From Skeletonema tropicum (taxonomy: Eukaryota; Bacillariophyta; Thalassiosirophyceae; Thalassiosirales; Thalassiosiraceae): DNA of 64,000 nt. How positions within the stretch are numbered: the first letter of the stretch is position 1; each line of letters opens with the position of its first letter. Position numbers and translations under genes: made by a program. The notes beneath the pieces are model-generated. The model made no database searches and was not told the DNA's origin. It worked only from the letters and a program-made list of their open reading frames with translations. The DNA is taken from NCBI GenBank assembly GCA_037178625.1, contig CM074132.1, positions 372,001 to 436,000 on the forward strand. Direction: 5' to 3'. This document shows, piece by piece, positions 22,501 through 32,523 of this stretch.

Positions 22501-23563
22501 CTTGAAGATAGTCCTCACAGACAATGCCGTGGATGCCGCGATTGAATACTTCCACCTCCTGTTGAATCATCCAGGAGCAAAGGCAGTTACTTATGCACTT
22601 TCCAAGTTCTATCATCCCCAATTAGCAGCCCGAATAGCAGCCTTTTCGTGCGATGTTTGTCAGCGCACAAAGATTGGCCAACGCGGCTATGGCCATTTCC
22701 CTCCACGTCAAGTACAAGATCTCAATCCATGGAAGCAATGTGACGTAGACCTTGTGGGCCCGTGGTATGTCAAAACATCAGGACGACACGGTAAAGCCTA
22801 TGAGTTCTATGCCCTGACGGCAATCGATCGTGCCACTGGTTACCCAGATGCCATCATGATCAAGCGCAAGACTAGCGAAAACGTAGCTCGCAAGTTCAAT
22901 GAATTATGGCTCTCAAGATATCCAAGACCCGAAGTTTGCGCTCATGATCAAGGTGGTGAATTTATTGGACCTCAGTTCCAGCGGTTGTTGCACGATGCTG
23001 GTATTGCATCAGCCCCATCGACAGCTCGTAACCCCCAAAGCAATGCGATCATCGAACGCCTGCATCTTACTATGGGAAACTCCATTCGAGCTCAACTTTC
23101 CAATCACAACCCTCGCACCTTGACTGAAGCCGAAGACTTGATGGGAACAATCTTATCTGATACTCTCAGTTCTATCCGTGCAACCCCGTCGCAATCTACT
23201 GGGTATGCCCCAGCAGCACTGGCCTTTGGACGCGATATGATCTTCAACCTTCCAGTTCAATATGATATGAACGAGATCAACCTTCGCCGCCAACGCCGTG
23301 TCGACAAGGATGCCAAACGACTCAACGCCAAGCGGTACAGCTACGATTATCGCGTTGGAGAACAAGTCATGAAGAAGATCTTCGATCCTGCCAAACTCGA
23401 TGATCGTTGGAAGGGCCCCTTCACTATCACAAGAATCCATGTCAATGGTAACATCACTATTCAACTCACCCAACATCTACAAGAGCGTCTCAACATCCGA
23501 CGCGTCAAGCCCTACAGGCAACCTACACCTCAAGTCTTACAACAAATCGTTGCGCCCTCTTAG
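19553..23563 (+). CDS. pol: Inner element Pol polyprotein (PR-RT-RNase H-IN)
   Basis: About 1330 residues follow the gag stop in the same frame. The aspartic protease has FDTGGSVSMAHRS at about 20299. Reverse transcriptase has the DLRELNK and YIDDIAIW blocks, with the catalytic box at about 21360. RNase H has YTDSSDYQLGAA (about 21814). The integrase has a zinc-binding H-H-C-C region (about 22550-22670) and a core with CDVDLVGPW, HDQGGEFIG and NAIIERLH (about 22740-23060). It ends without a chromodomain. There is no ATG near the beginning: the first residues after the UGA (NADPVG) match the outer copy (NADPLG). Expression by stop-codon readthrough is inferred. The ORF is otherwise intact, so the element may be active. 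Confidence 0.93.
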   Translation, partial: NADPVGNCTTFIDIYSTSLEEVTGYANAPAALEYHVNNVTSEPPSAIDVQLPCCIRGNNNTVPAALQAQPSLNSGVPICKDPRAQPASSPAPMLDRIASDAQLHDDEFLNELFNSHFAEDALAATINNIPFTNEVVAIEAQRVDCPEYHVLDPIPGQSNAEAWDFNIFPDTVVESYGNELVDLGAALQLPSICDKRVKQFGAILESFQFSDPQITFQVDSKGRTVPMATAYAMVKSVNGVESNRFLKCLFDTGGSVSMAHRSVLPPGAALLQPSKTTICNTIAGNYAPVGSLLGEGIKFPEFDANLTVDSQEFLVFDAKCSFDLILGNDFLRKIGLIVDYERLELGWQGKRIPMNSNFTKERLSAAIDGCIIEDEDDDLNYLDSFATSIADSTYDEINVDEVIKENCQHLSPTQRQDLSEMLRKHYKLFDGKLHVYKGAKMDIELQPGAQPVFRRPYPTPRVHMETFKKELLRLIDIGVLERVSGPSAWGLPSFIVPKKDGKVRFIADLRELNKVIKPKDYTLPIIQDLIRKRSGFQYMTKLDLSMMFYSFELTDKAKDLTTISTPFGLFRWTRAPMGLRNSPAFAQSVIEEVLRDLDDVEVYIDDIAIWSDTWEDHTRTLNEVFRRLEEAGFSVNPLKCEFGIAEGDFLGHWVSKDGIQPWQKKVQAVLDLKRPTNASEVRTLVGLINWYRDFWPRRSHLLSPFTQLIRGIQKKKAPIVWTPELEKVFQEVKQVIASDALCAYPNHNEPFEVYTDSSDYQLGAAILQGGRPVAYYSKRLSAAQSRYTTMEKELLAIVSTLTEYRTMLFGAKIKIFTDHRNLTFSNLNSQRVLRWRCFLESFHAEWFYHPGKLNVLADAYSRLPKFDFSGAEKRQDELSPTPVQFNPVPQDVNQDEEPSIFEEQLAELASDDEFPLHQLQQFMNLPSTVQNPLRYQWLAEEQSRCPTLQQKLTTSPTFYHRRTFGRHDTSLICYSPTPQDESTLKIVLTDNAVDAAIEYFHLLLNHPGAKAVTYALSKFYHPQLAARIAAFSCDVCQRTKIGQRGYGHFPPRQVQDLNPWKQCDVDLVGPWYVKTSGRHGKAYEFYALTAIDRATGYPDAIMIKRKTSENVARKFNELWLSRYPRPEVCAHDQGGEFIGPQFQRLLHDAGIASAPSTARNPQSNAIIERLHLTMGNSIRAQLSNHNPRTLTEAEDLMGTILSDTLSSIRATPSQSTGYAPAALAFGRDMIFNLPVQYDMNEINLRRQRRVDKDAKRLNAKRYSYDYRVGEQVMKKIFDPAKLDDRWKGPFTITRIHVNGNITIQLTQHLQERLNIRRVKPYRQPTPQVLQQIVAPS

Positions 23564-23574
23564 GAGGGGTAGAA

Positions 23575-23823
23575 TGTCACACCTACGTAGTGTCGGACAT
23601 CAATCAAATTCATATTTATGTTATCTGGTTTCTCGTTTCTCAATATGTTTCGGAATGCTTTATCTGGTTTCTCGTTTCTCAATATGTTTCGGAATCCTCC
23701 ATCGCCAATGAAAGCAACCGAATCCAAAAACGTTGATCGTTTCCTTTATATTTTAAGTCATAATAATTCTATTCGTTACATCTATTGATCAATAATAAGC
23801 TCAATTGTTAGCTAGATTGGACA
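23575..23823 (+). repeat. 3' LTR of the inner element
   Basis: 249 bp, matching 17908-18156, and followed by the CTTTG target duplication. The preceding purine-rich TAGGAGGGGTAGAA is a plausible polypurine tract for plus-strand priming. Confidence 0.95.
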
Positions 23824-24664
23824 CTTTGGCTACGAGAATTATGAGTCTCGAATGGAAGAACCATCACTACCGCGGTACTTTCTATGATCCTCAGGATTTC
23901 AAGCGCCGCCTCTCTGCTCTTTGGTTGCTCTGCGACATGCTCCCTCATACCGGTCCGGCAACTACTGATAATGCTAAGCTCAAAGCGGTTTGGAACGGCC
24001 TCACTGACGATGCCCAGCTCTACATCAAAGACGAACAAAGAGAGGATCCGTTTGATGCCGCTAATGGAGGAGCAGACGAGATGGACTGGACGGATGTCTT
24101 TGACCTCCTCCAGCCCTATTGGAATCGAGAATTCAAGAAAATCTCAGATAACTATCAAGAGAAGAAAAGAAAGAGAGAGGATGATGATGAGAACGATGAT
24201 GATGCGAATGATGATGGAAGGAAGAATAGACGCCGAAAGAATAAATATCGCAACGGTGGCAAGCGCAATGGTAATCAGCGCAATGGAGGAAGTAAAGGTG
24301 GCGACAAAGGTGATGACCGTGGAACAGGGAAAAATCCCTTCTACAGTCAGTGCAAGTTTCACGACAACCACAAACACCAGTACAAGGATTGCATCTTTTG
24401 TCCTACTGGGCCTAAGTTCGATGCAGACAAGGCTAAGAAGTTCTACGATGGTGGAAGGGCCCCAGATTGGTACAAGAAAACCTACGAGAAGAAGGTCCTT
24501 AATAGCAATGGTCCACCTCAACAGCAGCAATACTTCGTTCAACCTCAACTTCAACAACAACAAGGCGTCTACATGGCAATGCCAACAGCTGCTTCTGCCT
24601 CCCAATCGCAACAACAACTTCAACTTCCGCCTCCACCAAGTCAGATAGCTCCTACCTTCACTAC

Positions 24665-25083
24665 TGTCACAGGAAATGACTCTCTTCGGTCATATCAGTC
24701 CCACTGATATGCCGTTGCGACAGTCATTCCCTTCGACAGTGTTCTTTGGCGCCATCTGTCATCTTCTGCCAGATGGGTTCGCACACGAGTGATGACGCGC
24801 ATGCTTTTGTTACTTTTTGCGCTCTGCTAACGTGAGACGCTAGGAAATATTTATAAATAATGTCACAAGCAATTCTCTTGGGTCATTCAGACTACTACGG
24901 CTATGCAATCCGATGACAATACAAGCATTAAATACTCATTATGGTTGTGTTGATCAACGCGATGGCTCAGAACAGAACAAAACAAAAGCATGCGCGTCAT
25001 CACTCGTGTGCGAACCCATCTGGCAGAAGATGACAGATGGCGCCAAAGTGTCACAGGAAATGACTCTCTTCGGTCATATCAGT
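24665..25083. mobile_element. Foldback/MITE-like insertion with 68-bp perfect inverted repeat
   Basis: Arms 24744-24811 and 24981-25048 are exact reverse complements over 68 bp (CTTTGGCGCCATCTGTC...). The inverted homology extends imperfectly outward to ACTGATATG at 24703 and its complement ending at 25083. A 35-bp direct repeat (TGTCACAGGAAATGACTC...) lies at 24665-24699 and 25049-25083. It interrupts the outer gag tail: the codons before 24666 and after 25083 would join in frame without it. No transposase. Confidence 0.75.
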
Positions 25084-26842
25084 GACAACTACAAGCACGG
25101 CAAATCCTGCCCCTGCTCAAGGAGGCCAACGCCTCTATACTATGCAAACGGATGCGAATGGAAACAATTATTTTGTTCAGGCTCAGCTGTGAAACGCCGA
25201 CCCTTTGGGAACTTATTCAATATCAACTACTACTTCTGAATCTATTACTGGCTATGCAAATGGTCCTAAGGCGTTGCAGTTCCAAGAGAACATGAACGCG
25301 GCGAGTGCGAACTCCGCAGTAAAACCAGACTGCGTAAGAGTACACAGGACAGCCATTACGGCAGAGTCCATCGTCAGGGATAATCTTTACCCAACGAACA
25401 GTGGCCGTCATTGCGACAAATGTCATTACGACTATTCTATGGCCCCGGGATACGAATTCTCGCAGACGTGCCTTGCCGTCACCAACAACAGTGCCAATGA
25501 GAATGCTAATTGCGATCTCGCACAAATATTTACCCAAATTTTCGATGATAATGCAACCGATCGCCTAATTGATGGCGTGACAGCGACGAATGATTTCGTC
25601 AACTTAGAGTCGGCGATGATTGACTCTCCTGAATACAATGTCTTCTGGCAAAACCCTGTCAATCCGGAACCGCGGCCTTGGGATTATTCAATTTTTCCAA
25701 GCACTGGCATTGAAGTCAGCCAAGTTGAGCTGGCTCCATTGGGAAATGAACTCGATCTTCCTTCAGTACCAAATACCTGCAATGAAATTCAAGTCGATCC
25801 ACAGTTCAGTGTCGAGTTTGACTACAGCACCGTGAAGGTCGTATATAAAACTGACCATCGTGGTGTCTCAGTTCCGATGGCCACTGCTTATTGCTTGGTC
25901 AAATCCGTCAATGGTGTTAGAAGCAATCGTTTTGTGAAATGCCTATTCGATACAGGTGCGTCCACTTCGATGGCTCATCGAAGTGTACTGCCTCGGCAAG
26001 CACCTATCAAGCCTGCGCCAATATCTACCTTGTGCAACACCATCGCTGGTAACTACCAACCTGTCGGTCTACTGACTCTTGAAGAGATGCGTTTTCCTGA
26101 ATTCGATGCAAATTTGTCGGTGACTTCCCATGATTTCTTGGTCTTTGATTCTAAATGCAGTTTCGATCTGATCCTTGGTAATGATTTCCTCCACAAGATC
26201 GGTCTCAAGATTCATCTCGACTCCTTGGAACTCGAATGGCTGGGAAAGAAAGTACCTATGAATTCCAACTTCACCAAGGATCGAATCACAGCAGCTGTGA
26301 ACAGCTGCTTGCTTGAGGAGGAAGAGAGAGATCTTAACAACTATCTCGACACCTTTGCCACTGCGATTGCTGATGCTACCTACCAAGAAATGAATGTCCA
26401 ACAAGCCATCAAAGACAATTGTGGTCACTTGACGACGTCCCAGCAAAATGATCTTCGTGCCCTGCTCTTCAAGCATTACAAGCTTTTCGATGGCACGCTG
26501 CGTACCTACAAAGGAGGGAAGATGGATATCGAATTGGAGGAAGGTGCTAGACCAGTCCATCGACGGCCTTACCCGACGCCTAGAATACATTTGGAAACCT
26601 TCAAGAAGGAACTGTTTCGGATGGTGGAGATCAATGTTTTGGAGAAAGTTACTGGCCCAACAGCTTGGGCACTCCCTACCTTCCCTGTTGCCAAGAAAGA
26701 TGGAACAATTCGGGTCGTCTCGGATCTTCGTGAACTCAATAAAGTGATTAAGCCTCGCGACTATACTCTACCAATCATTCATGACCTCATTCGCCAACGC
26801 TCAGGGTTTAAGTTTATGACGAAAATCGATCTGAGTATGACA
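25084..26842 (+). pseudogene. pol: Outer element Gag tail and truncated Pol (PR and first part of RT)
   Basis: A short gag tail ends at TGA 25190-25192. The same frame then continues as Pol: NADPLG start, protease FDTGASTSMAHRS (about 25948), the linker, and the first reverse transcriptase blocks (DLRELNKVIKPRDYTLP). It stops inside RT after FMTKIDLSM at 26839. The YIDD box, RNase H and integrase are absent. The open frame runs on spuriously into antisense lipase sequence to 27457. The copy cannot encode an active polymerase. Confidence 0.9.
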
Positions 26843-28533
26843 GAACAGTTGATACCGGTGCAATCACGGCAGCAGCGGATTTCGTGTGTCTCATTAACGA
26901 GTGCAGTGCGCTTGAGTCCTTCAGAGCAGGGTTTGTCTTCAATGTCGCCTCTGCCGCAGACGATAGTTTTGGACACATCTCCAGTTGTTGGTGGAGAGGT
27001 GGGAGCTGGAGTTGCGACCGGTTGTCCTGTAGGCAGCGGAGTTGGAATGGAAATTGGCTCATTTGTTGGCACATTTGTGGGAAGCGCTGTAGGCACTTTT
27101 GTGGGATTATCGGTTGGATTGGAAGTCGGACCTGCAGATGGTTGTGATGTTGGCTGTGGAGTTGGTGGCAGTGTTGTCGGCTTGGAGGTCGCAGGTGTGG
27201 ATGGAGAATTTGAAGGTTGCGATGAAGGCATTCTTGTGATGCTTGCGACAGGCTGTCCTGTAGGTGGTGCAGTTGGATTGGCAGTCGGAGCTGGAGTTGA
27301 TTGCATCGTGGGCGGTGAAGTTGGAGAAGGAGAGGTGGGCGCAGGTGTGGTTGGAGGATTTGTAATTGAAGGATCGGATGCCTTAGTCCAAGCCAAAGCA
27401 TCAAAGTCGTCCCACATCCCGGCATCATCTGCATCGTCCAAATTCTCCTCACCCTGATTGGCACACATGGTTAAAACGTTGCAAAGCGCCCCTCCTAAAG
27501 AATGGCCTACACACACAACCTCATGACAAGTCTCCAACTGTGGCTTAATCGCACTTGCCCACTGCTCATCATGAGTAATTTGCCACAACTCATTCCTCAC
27601 ACCTATGTGAACCCCGTCTCTTCCACAATAGCTCGTCGTTCCAGAATTCCAAAGGAGAAAATTACTCAAGTCTCCCGAGAGACTTTCTGATCCCGAAAAG
27701 GTGATAATACACTTTTTGAAGTTGTTGCCGTTAACATCTTGTTCTTGCGTACTCTCGTACACTACTACTGGATCATTGTCACCGTCCCCTTGATGATTCA
27801 TGTATGCAGCCACTTCCCATAAAGAAGTGTCGATACCAGGTAGGCCGTTCCCCCCGCTAGAATAATCATCAAGACAATCCCTCACGCCTTGAGCAGTAGT
27901 TTCATAAGCACAATTGGCTATGGATGCATACTCCAAAGTAGGACCACGCACACCCTCTGGAACTTGTTGCAATCGTCGCTCATAATGCCATTGAATACTG
28001 TGAATATTGTCAACCACATAGGCATCATTACTGTAGTGAGGCCACCATTGAAAGTCGTATTCGTCCAAACCATCCTCATCTTTGCACTCCTTAAATAGAT
28101 ATTCCACTTGACTTTCATCCCTCCAGATAAGGGCAAGCGTAGACATTTTGGGATGGGGCAAGTCATCTGAATTCCAATGTGCGGCAAAGTCAGTATTCGT
28201 AATCTTTTCACTTGGGGTACACCACCAATCCCACCAGGCACAGTAATCAGAATCTTTGTCTTCGGTATACATTCGTATGCCTGGAATGCATTTGTTTCCA
28301 GGGTTGGATACATGCGGATTCGCAATCGATGGTGCTCCGTATGTGTACATGGCATCCACTCGAAGAGGGCTGTAGGTATTCAGATTTCTGACAACCGTGA
28401 CGGATTTGTTCTCGCTCTCTTGTAGGGGGGAAGATGAAACTTTTGCTGTAGCAGTCGTCGCCATCAGTTGTACGAAGACGAAGATGGCAGCTGTTGTCAA
28501 CATGCTCCGGCTAGTTCCAATGATGAATGCCAT
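26779..28533 (-). CDS. Secreted class 3-like lipase with PT-rich linker, 3' end lost to insertion
   Basis: The frame starts at ATG 28533 with a signal peptide (hydrophobic residues about 10-30). A block with YTYGAPSIANP (residues 63-73) and a following Asp/His-rich stretch (to about 185) resembles the part of class 3 lipases that comes after the nucleophile. The block with the Ser nucleophile elbow GHSLGG (343-348) comes later, preceded by CIITFSGSESLSGD. The domain order is thus inverted compared with the family. A Pro-Thr-rich linker spans about 391-516, followed by a Cys-rich domain (IVCGRGDIEDKPC) that breaks off at residue 564. From 26842 the frame reads 20-odd residues of retroelement and stops. 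The hydrolase domain is intact, so a shortened secreted enzyme acting on ester lipids may still be made. The missing tail lies at 14453-14767. Confidence 0.8.
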   Translation of the reverse strand: MAFIIGTSRSMLTTAAIFVFVQLMATTATAKVSSSPLQESENKSVTVVRNLNTYSPLRVDAMYTYGAPSIANPHVSNPGNKCIPGIRMYTEDKDSDYCAWWDWWCTPSEKITNTDFAAHWNSDDLPHPKMSTLALIWRDESQVEYLFKECKDEDGLDEYDFQWWPHYSNDAYVVDNIHSIQWHYERRLQQVPEGVRGPTLEYASIANCAYETTAQGVRDCLDDYSSGGNGLPGIDTSLWEVAAYMNHQGDGDNDPVVVYESTQEQDVNGNNFKKCIITFSGSESLSGDLSNFLLWNSGTTSYCGRDGVHIGVRNELWQITHDEQWASAIKPQLETCHEVVCVGHSLGGALCNVLTMCANQGEENLDDADDAGMWDDFDALAWTKASDPSITNPPTTPAPTSPSPTSPPTMQSTPAPTANPTAPPTGQPVASITRMPSSQPSNSPSTPATSKPTTLPPTPQPTSQPSAGPTSNPTDNPTKVPTALPTNVPTNEPISIPTPLPTGQPVATPAPTSPPTTGDVSKTIVCGRGDIEDKPCSEGLKRTALVNETHEIRCCRDCTGINCSVILRSIFVINLNPERWRMRS

Positions 28534-28910
28534 TTTTTGTGAGGACGACTTTGTTTTGAGAATAGTGAAAATAGAGAGTGTGTGGGAGAGAAATGGAAGT
28601 GGTCAGCAATGATAACATGTGCATAATGCAAAAGTTTATCAATTTGCATCTTTTGCATCGCCGTCGTCGAGCCAAGTTCAGCTTCAGCGTCGGCCGATGA
28701 CATCGTCATACGGATACAACACCACTACTTCAACTATCTGCTACTCAACTAACAACATGACACCAGACAACAACTTACAGGTTAGGACAGCACCCTTTAC
28801 TCCTATGTAATATGGTGGCCAATAGGGAAGACAACTCAATGTATTTATGTCTGAGAGTGTGTCCTCCTGAAAAAATACCGTCTAACCTCGTGCTTGGGCT
28901 TGGTCAATAC

Positions 28911-30176
28911 TACCACCATTAGTCAAAACTCCGGACGAAACTTTTTAATAGGCCAATTTTTGACGATTTTGATCGAACCAAGTACCCAAACCCCTTCAAT
29001 ATGTATTGAAGCATATGTGCCTGCACGGGTTTTGAATGATATTGTTGTTGGGTGGAGCTAGAGCACATATACTGATCTCAAGTGGCCATGGTTGTTAGTA
29101 ACTCCGGACGGGCGCGTAGAATTCACCCATCAGTACGTAGGAATTACTACAATAGTTTTGGCAAGTTTTGTTGAAAATGTGGAAATGCACTTTTATCAAT
29201 GGTCGGTTGGTATTAATTGCATATTATGATTATACATGGTCAATAACATCCATATCGGCGTACCATCACTCTTCTATATACCCAGGGGGAGGTTCTGTTT
29301 GCTTTGGTTTGATTGTTTGGTCCCATTTATTGCAGATATAACCCGCCCTCAACCGCTGTCCAATATTCACCACCACCCTCATCTACCATATTAATGAAGA
29401 TAATTCCTCTGCACTGACATCCATTAGCGTCAATTCTGCAATAACCATCGACTAATATATCTTTACGGTCGCTTTGGCTGTGATATTGGTGTTTGTTGTG
29501 TGTTATTGTTGCGTGATGGGTAACTTATGTCGTAGAATCGACGTCCTGCGGGCACCGGCATCATATATTACGCATGGTTTGTGTAGTACATTGCCCAAAG
29601 TATCCGCCATTGAAGGACCATTATAGTGATAATAGCGTATGGTATCGTTGGCTAGTGAAGGAGGGGCGATTAAACCCTGATCTATCTGTGTTTGGATGGA
29701 TAGAGGAAGCATGTGGTGTGGCGGATTTCACATCAAAAAAATCATGCCGCCAGATGGCCTATTATAACCATGGCCACCACGAAGATATAACCAAATTTCA
29801 CTACCCATAAGACGCTCCCTTAATCCTATTGGGTGTATGGGTGAAGGTCTGCTGCCGTGGTATGGCAAAGATGGTCGACTAGAGCATCATTATCGCCATG
29901 GCGGTGTTCAACGTCCGTCGTGCGGCGGCAAAAATATTTTTTTTATGAAAGCGAACACTTATGTTTGGATACCAATAACTTTACTTATAAAGAATTGTCG
30001 GAAACTGACAACCAATACATCATTGGAAAGAAAATTTTATTCTGAATATGTAGTATTTGCTTAGAAAAGTCCTATCTCAAATATTTGTCGAGTTATAGAG
30101 TCTTATATAAAGCGTCCGGAGTTTCTTGTGATTTTTTGTTGAAAAGGGGGTGTCCGGAGTTTTGACTAATGGTGGT
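28911..30176. mobile_element. DNA transposon remnant with 26-bp terminal inverted repeats
   Basis: The 26 bases at 28911-28936 (TACCACCATTAGTCAAAACT...) are the exact reverse complement of 30151-30176. The subterminal motif ACTCCGGAC recurs at 29101 and, inverted, near 30113, as transposase-binding repeats often do. The interior contains only broken frames (about 29500-30060). The transposase family was not recognised. A target duplication was not clear. Confidence 0.6.
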
Positions 30177-31680
30177 ACTCCTACTTTTTAACCAGAAGAT
30201 GCCCAGGGGATAATGAAAAAAATCACCAGCGATCACCATGGCGCACCTCGACCCCGTACGTGCCGACATCAACAACACTAGCTACACATAAAATTAGACA
30301 GCCCAACTGCAGCAACTCCCTCTCCAATAGCCTTTCTATGAAGTGGTGTCCTCAGGTGGACATCGATCCGACGCCATCGCTACTTATTATGACACCAAAG
30401 TAGAGGTGCCGGAAAATTGCGCTTTGACATCGGTGTGATGATGCACTTCCAATATGGTCTTCTGATGAATAGATGGAGCTGCTTTGCCACCGAACTGGTT
30501 TGCACACGCCAACTATATACTATTAAGCGGCGATCAATCCCCTCTAGAGTGTGTCGGGGCGTTCTATGACGTATGCAGTGGCATGGTGAATATAGGTGGT
30601 GAAAATGGATAATTTCCACAAAATACATGAAAAAGGAGAATGCATATATCTGACAGAATACAAGATGTAGAGGTGCCAAAACTCATTCAGGTGATGACTA
30701 TTACATAACAATCAACACTGTTGGACCAGACTTCTCTATTTCATTGCGGCTACAACATTATTGGACTGGTTGGAATATAGCATGTTTTCATGGAAAATGA
30801 GGAGCCCTACCCCGTCACATACACGAGTATTTGAAGTGATATTTAGTGCTTTCACTGTGAAAAATAGAGGACCTTTCACCACACAACACCAATGGCCATC
30901 TGTTGCGAGCATTATACAGTGGTTTCAGGGTATCATATGACTCCTAATAGCACCATTCCTACCGGATGGCATCAAAGCAACAGCGGATGATTCGGCCTAC
31001 TACTCCATTATTACGTCTAATTGGAATGTCATTAATAAAACTGATAATAATTATCAATTATCATAATATATAGAAGGTGTCTGTGATGCACCATGGCTAT
31101 TAATTACCGAATTCTATTAAATATGAGTATATCATGATGTTGCCCGGCAGGTGCAGAATTTATGTCTGCGTCGGTTAGAGCCGTATAACATCACAATGAC
31201 CTCGATTCGACCGCCGCCGCTTACATAATCGGAATCTACATAAAAAATTGGTCTAGACAAGGTGTCATATATCATGGTTTTGGGTGCATTGACCCAATAG
31301 TACCATGGTTTGCCTTCAGAACATCATGGTATGGAGATGTTTTTTTTGAGTGTGTGATGCGTGATGACCGTGCGCCGCCGCCGGCCGATGTCGATACTAC
31401 TGAATTGTTACCCCCAATATCTTGGCGAATGGTCGGAAAACCACCATGGCGCGTTGCAGAGGCGTTCTAAACTCACTAAATGGAAAGATATTGGTCTTTG
31501 AACCATAAGAATCGGCCTATTATTGACAAAGTTATGGCCAAAAGGTCAAAATGCGAGGAATTGCGTAGCTGGGCATCTTCTGGTTATAATTCACGAACAG
31601 GTAACTTAGGGTGGTTGTTTATTTCGAGGGCAAAAAGCTGCCCTCCAAATCGAGATTCTGTTACATATGTAACTAGTTAG
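30177..31680 (+). pseudogene. Decayed transposon coding region
   Basis: Several short plus-strand frames read like one protein broken by stops and frameshifts, for example DIGVMMHFQYGLLMNRWSC near 30430, AYIIGIYIKNWSRQGV near 31210 and a basic tail near 31520-31670. The middle part resembles about 1500-2100 of this window. This is probably a dead transposase, but no catalytic motif could be assigned. Confidence 0.35.
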
Positions 31681-32523
31681 TGATAAGTTAAAACGGGCAT
31701 TCCAGCGGGCAAGATGAAAAAAAGCTCATGAAAATGCAGCGAGAGACTACAAGTTGACGTAAGTTGAAGCCAGAAAGATAGATGTACTAGGATGCTCTTC
31801 GAAGCTTCTTAAGCAAGAACAGCTCTTTTTCCCGCATTGGTATGAGTCGATCGAGCGAAAAGAGGTACAGGTAGTAATTATGTTCACACCAGCTGCCTGC
31901 CAAGTAGGTAGAAGTACTCATACTCATACATGGTTGAAATTACAGGGTTGATTCTTCTGTACTTGCATTATTCATCATTCGTATTCAGAACACAGTGCCG
32001 ATGTATATAGTGAAATGGTTGGTAATTATACTGGCATGTCGCTGAAAGCTTGCCTCATCATCATCATTCTCTGCAATTGCAATTACGAACCAATACGAAG
32101 TTGCGCTTGACTTGTATGCTGATGCTGCAGAAATGAGTCGAGTAGGAGAGATACTTCATCAACTGACATGATTGGTGCCAATTTTGACTGCTACGGATGA
32201 ACACGAACACTCTCCACGAAAAATCACAGGTTTTCACTGGTAGTACCTAGTAGCGAGTAGTCACGCTGGTCAATACATCTCGTAGGTGAAATCTTGTCCA
32301 CTCATGACTACATCTATGACCGAGGTATTACATCTAAATTGCATGCAGTACATGAAAACTGCGGGAATCAATGTGGCAAGGGGAATGAAACCGTGCTGAA
32401 AGTTGAAGAAAAGCAAGAGTAAAAAAGAATCAGCGTAATAGGAACATCTCGCGAACGAATCATCATCTCCAATTTTGGTATGCGACTCCGACTTTAACAA
32501 ACTCTGAAGTCGTGAAAGATGTA

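Larger units (their letters stand above)
17908..23823 (+). mobile_element. Complete inner Ty3/gypsy LTR retrotransposon (5916 bp)
   Basis: Two 249-bp LTRs (17908-18156 and 23575-23823) start TGTCACACC and end TTGGACA. They are flanked by CTTTG at 17903-17907 and 23824-23828, a perfect 5-bp target duplication. By eye the LTRs are identical or nearly so, which implies a recent insertion. Inside are gag, then PR-RT-RNase H-IN in the Ty3/gypsy order without a chromodomain. It is inserted in the gag of a related older element. Confidence 0.95.
17455..24702 (+). pseudogene. Outer element gag, interrupted by the inner element
   Basis: The gag frame starts at ATG 17455 and runs to 17907. It resumes in the same frame at 23829 after the inner element and one copy of its CTTTG target duplication are set aside. 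The joined product keeps the order seen in the inner element: an N-terminal alpha-helical region, an acidic/basic Lys-Arg-Asp-rich segment, an unusual zinc-knuckle-like motif (C-x3-H-x2-H-x-H...DC-x2-C at about 24351-24400), and a Gln/Pro-rich tail. The end of gag is disrupted again by the foldback at 24665-25083, beyond which the original C-terminus continues to a TGA at 25190-25192. Confidence 0.75.
14768..26842 (+). mobile_element. Outer Ty3/gypsy element inserted in the lipase gene, itself hosting other insertions
   Basis: The unit starts TGTCACAG and ends TATGACA, giving TG...CA termini. It is flanked by a direct 5-bp duplication GAACA (14763-14767 and 26843-26847), as expected for LTR-retrotransposon integrase. 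From left to right it holds an LTR split by a Helitron-like insertion, gag (17455 onwards) split by a complete second element, a foldback at 24665-25083, and pol. Pol breaks off inside reverse transcriptase at 26842. No 3' LTR is visible. After removing the nested insertions the remnant is about 3.3 kb. Either the RNase H, integrase and 3' LTR were deleted down to the last few bases, or a truncated DNA was integrated. Confidence 0.75.

Noticed and set aside
25205..27457. 750-codon plus-strand open frame
   Set aside because: Real only to 26842 (retroelement Pol). The rest is antisense of the lipase PT linker, whose repeats keep many frames open.
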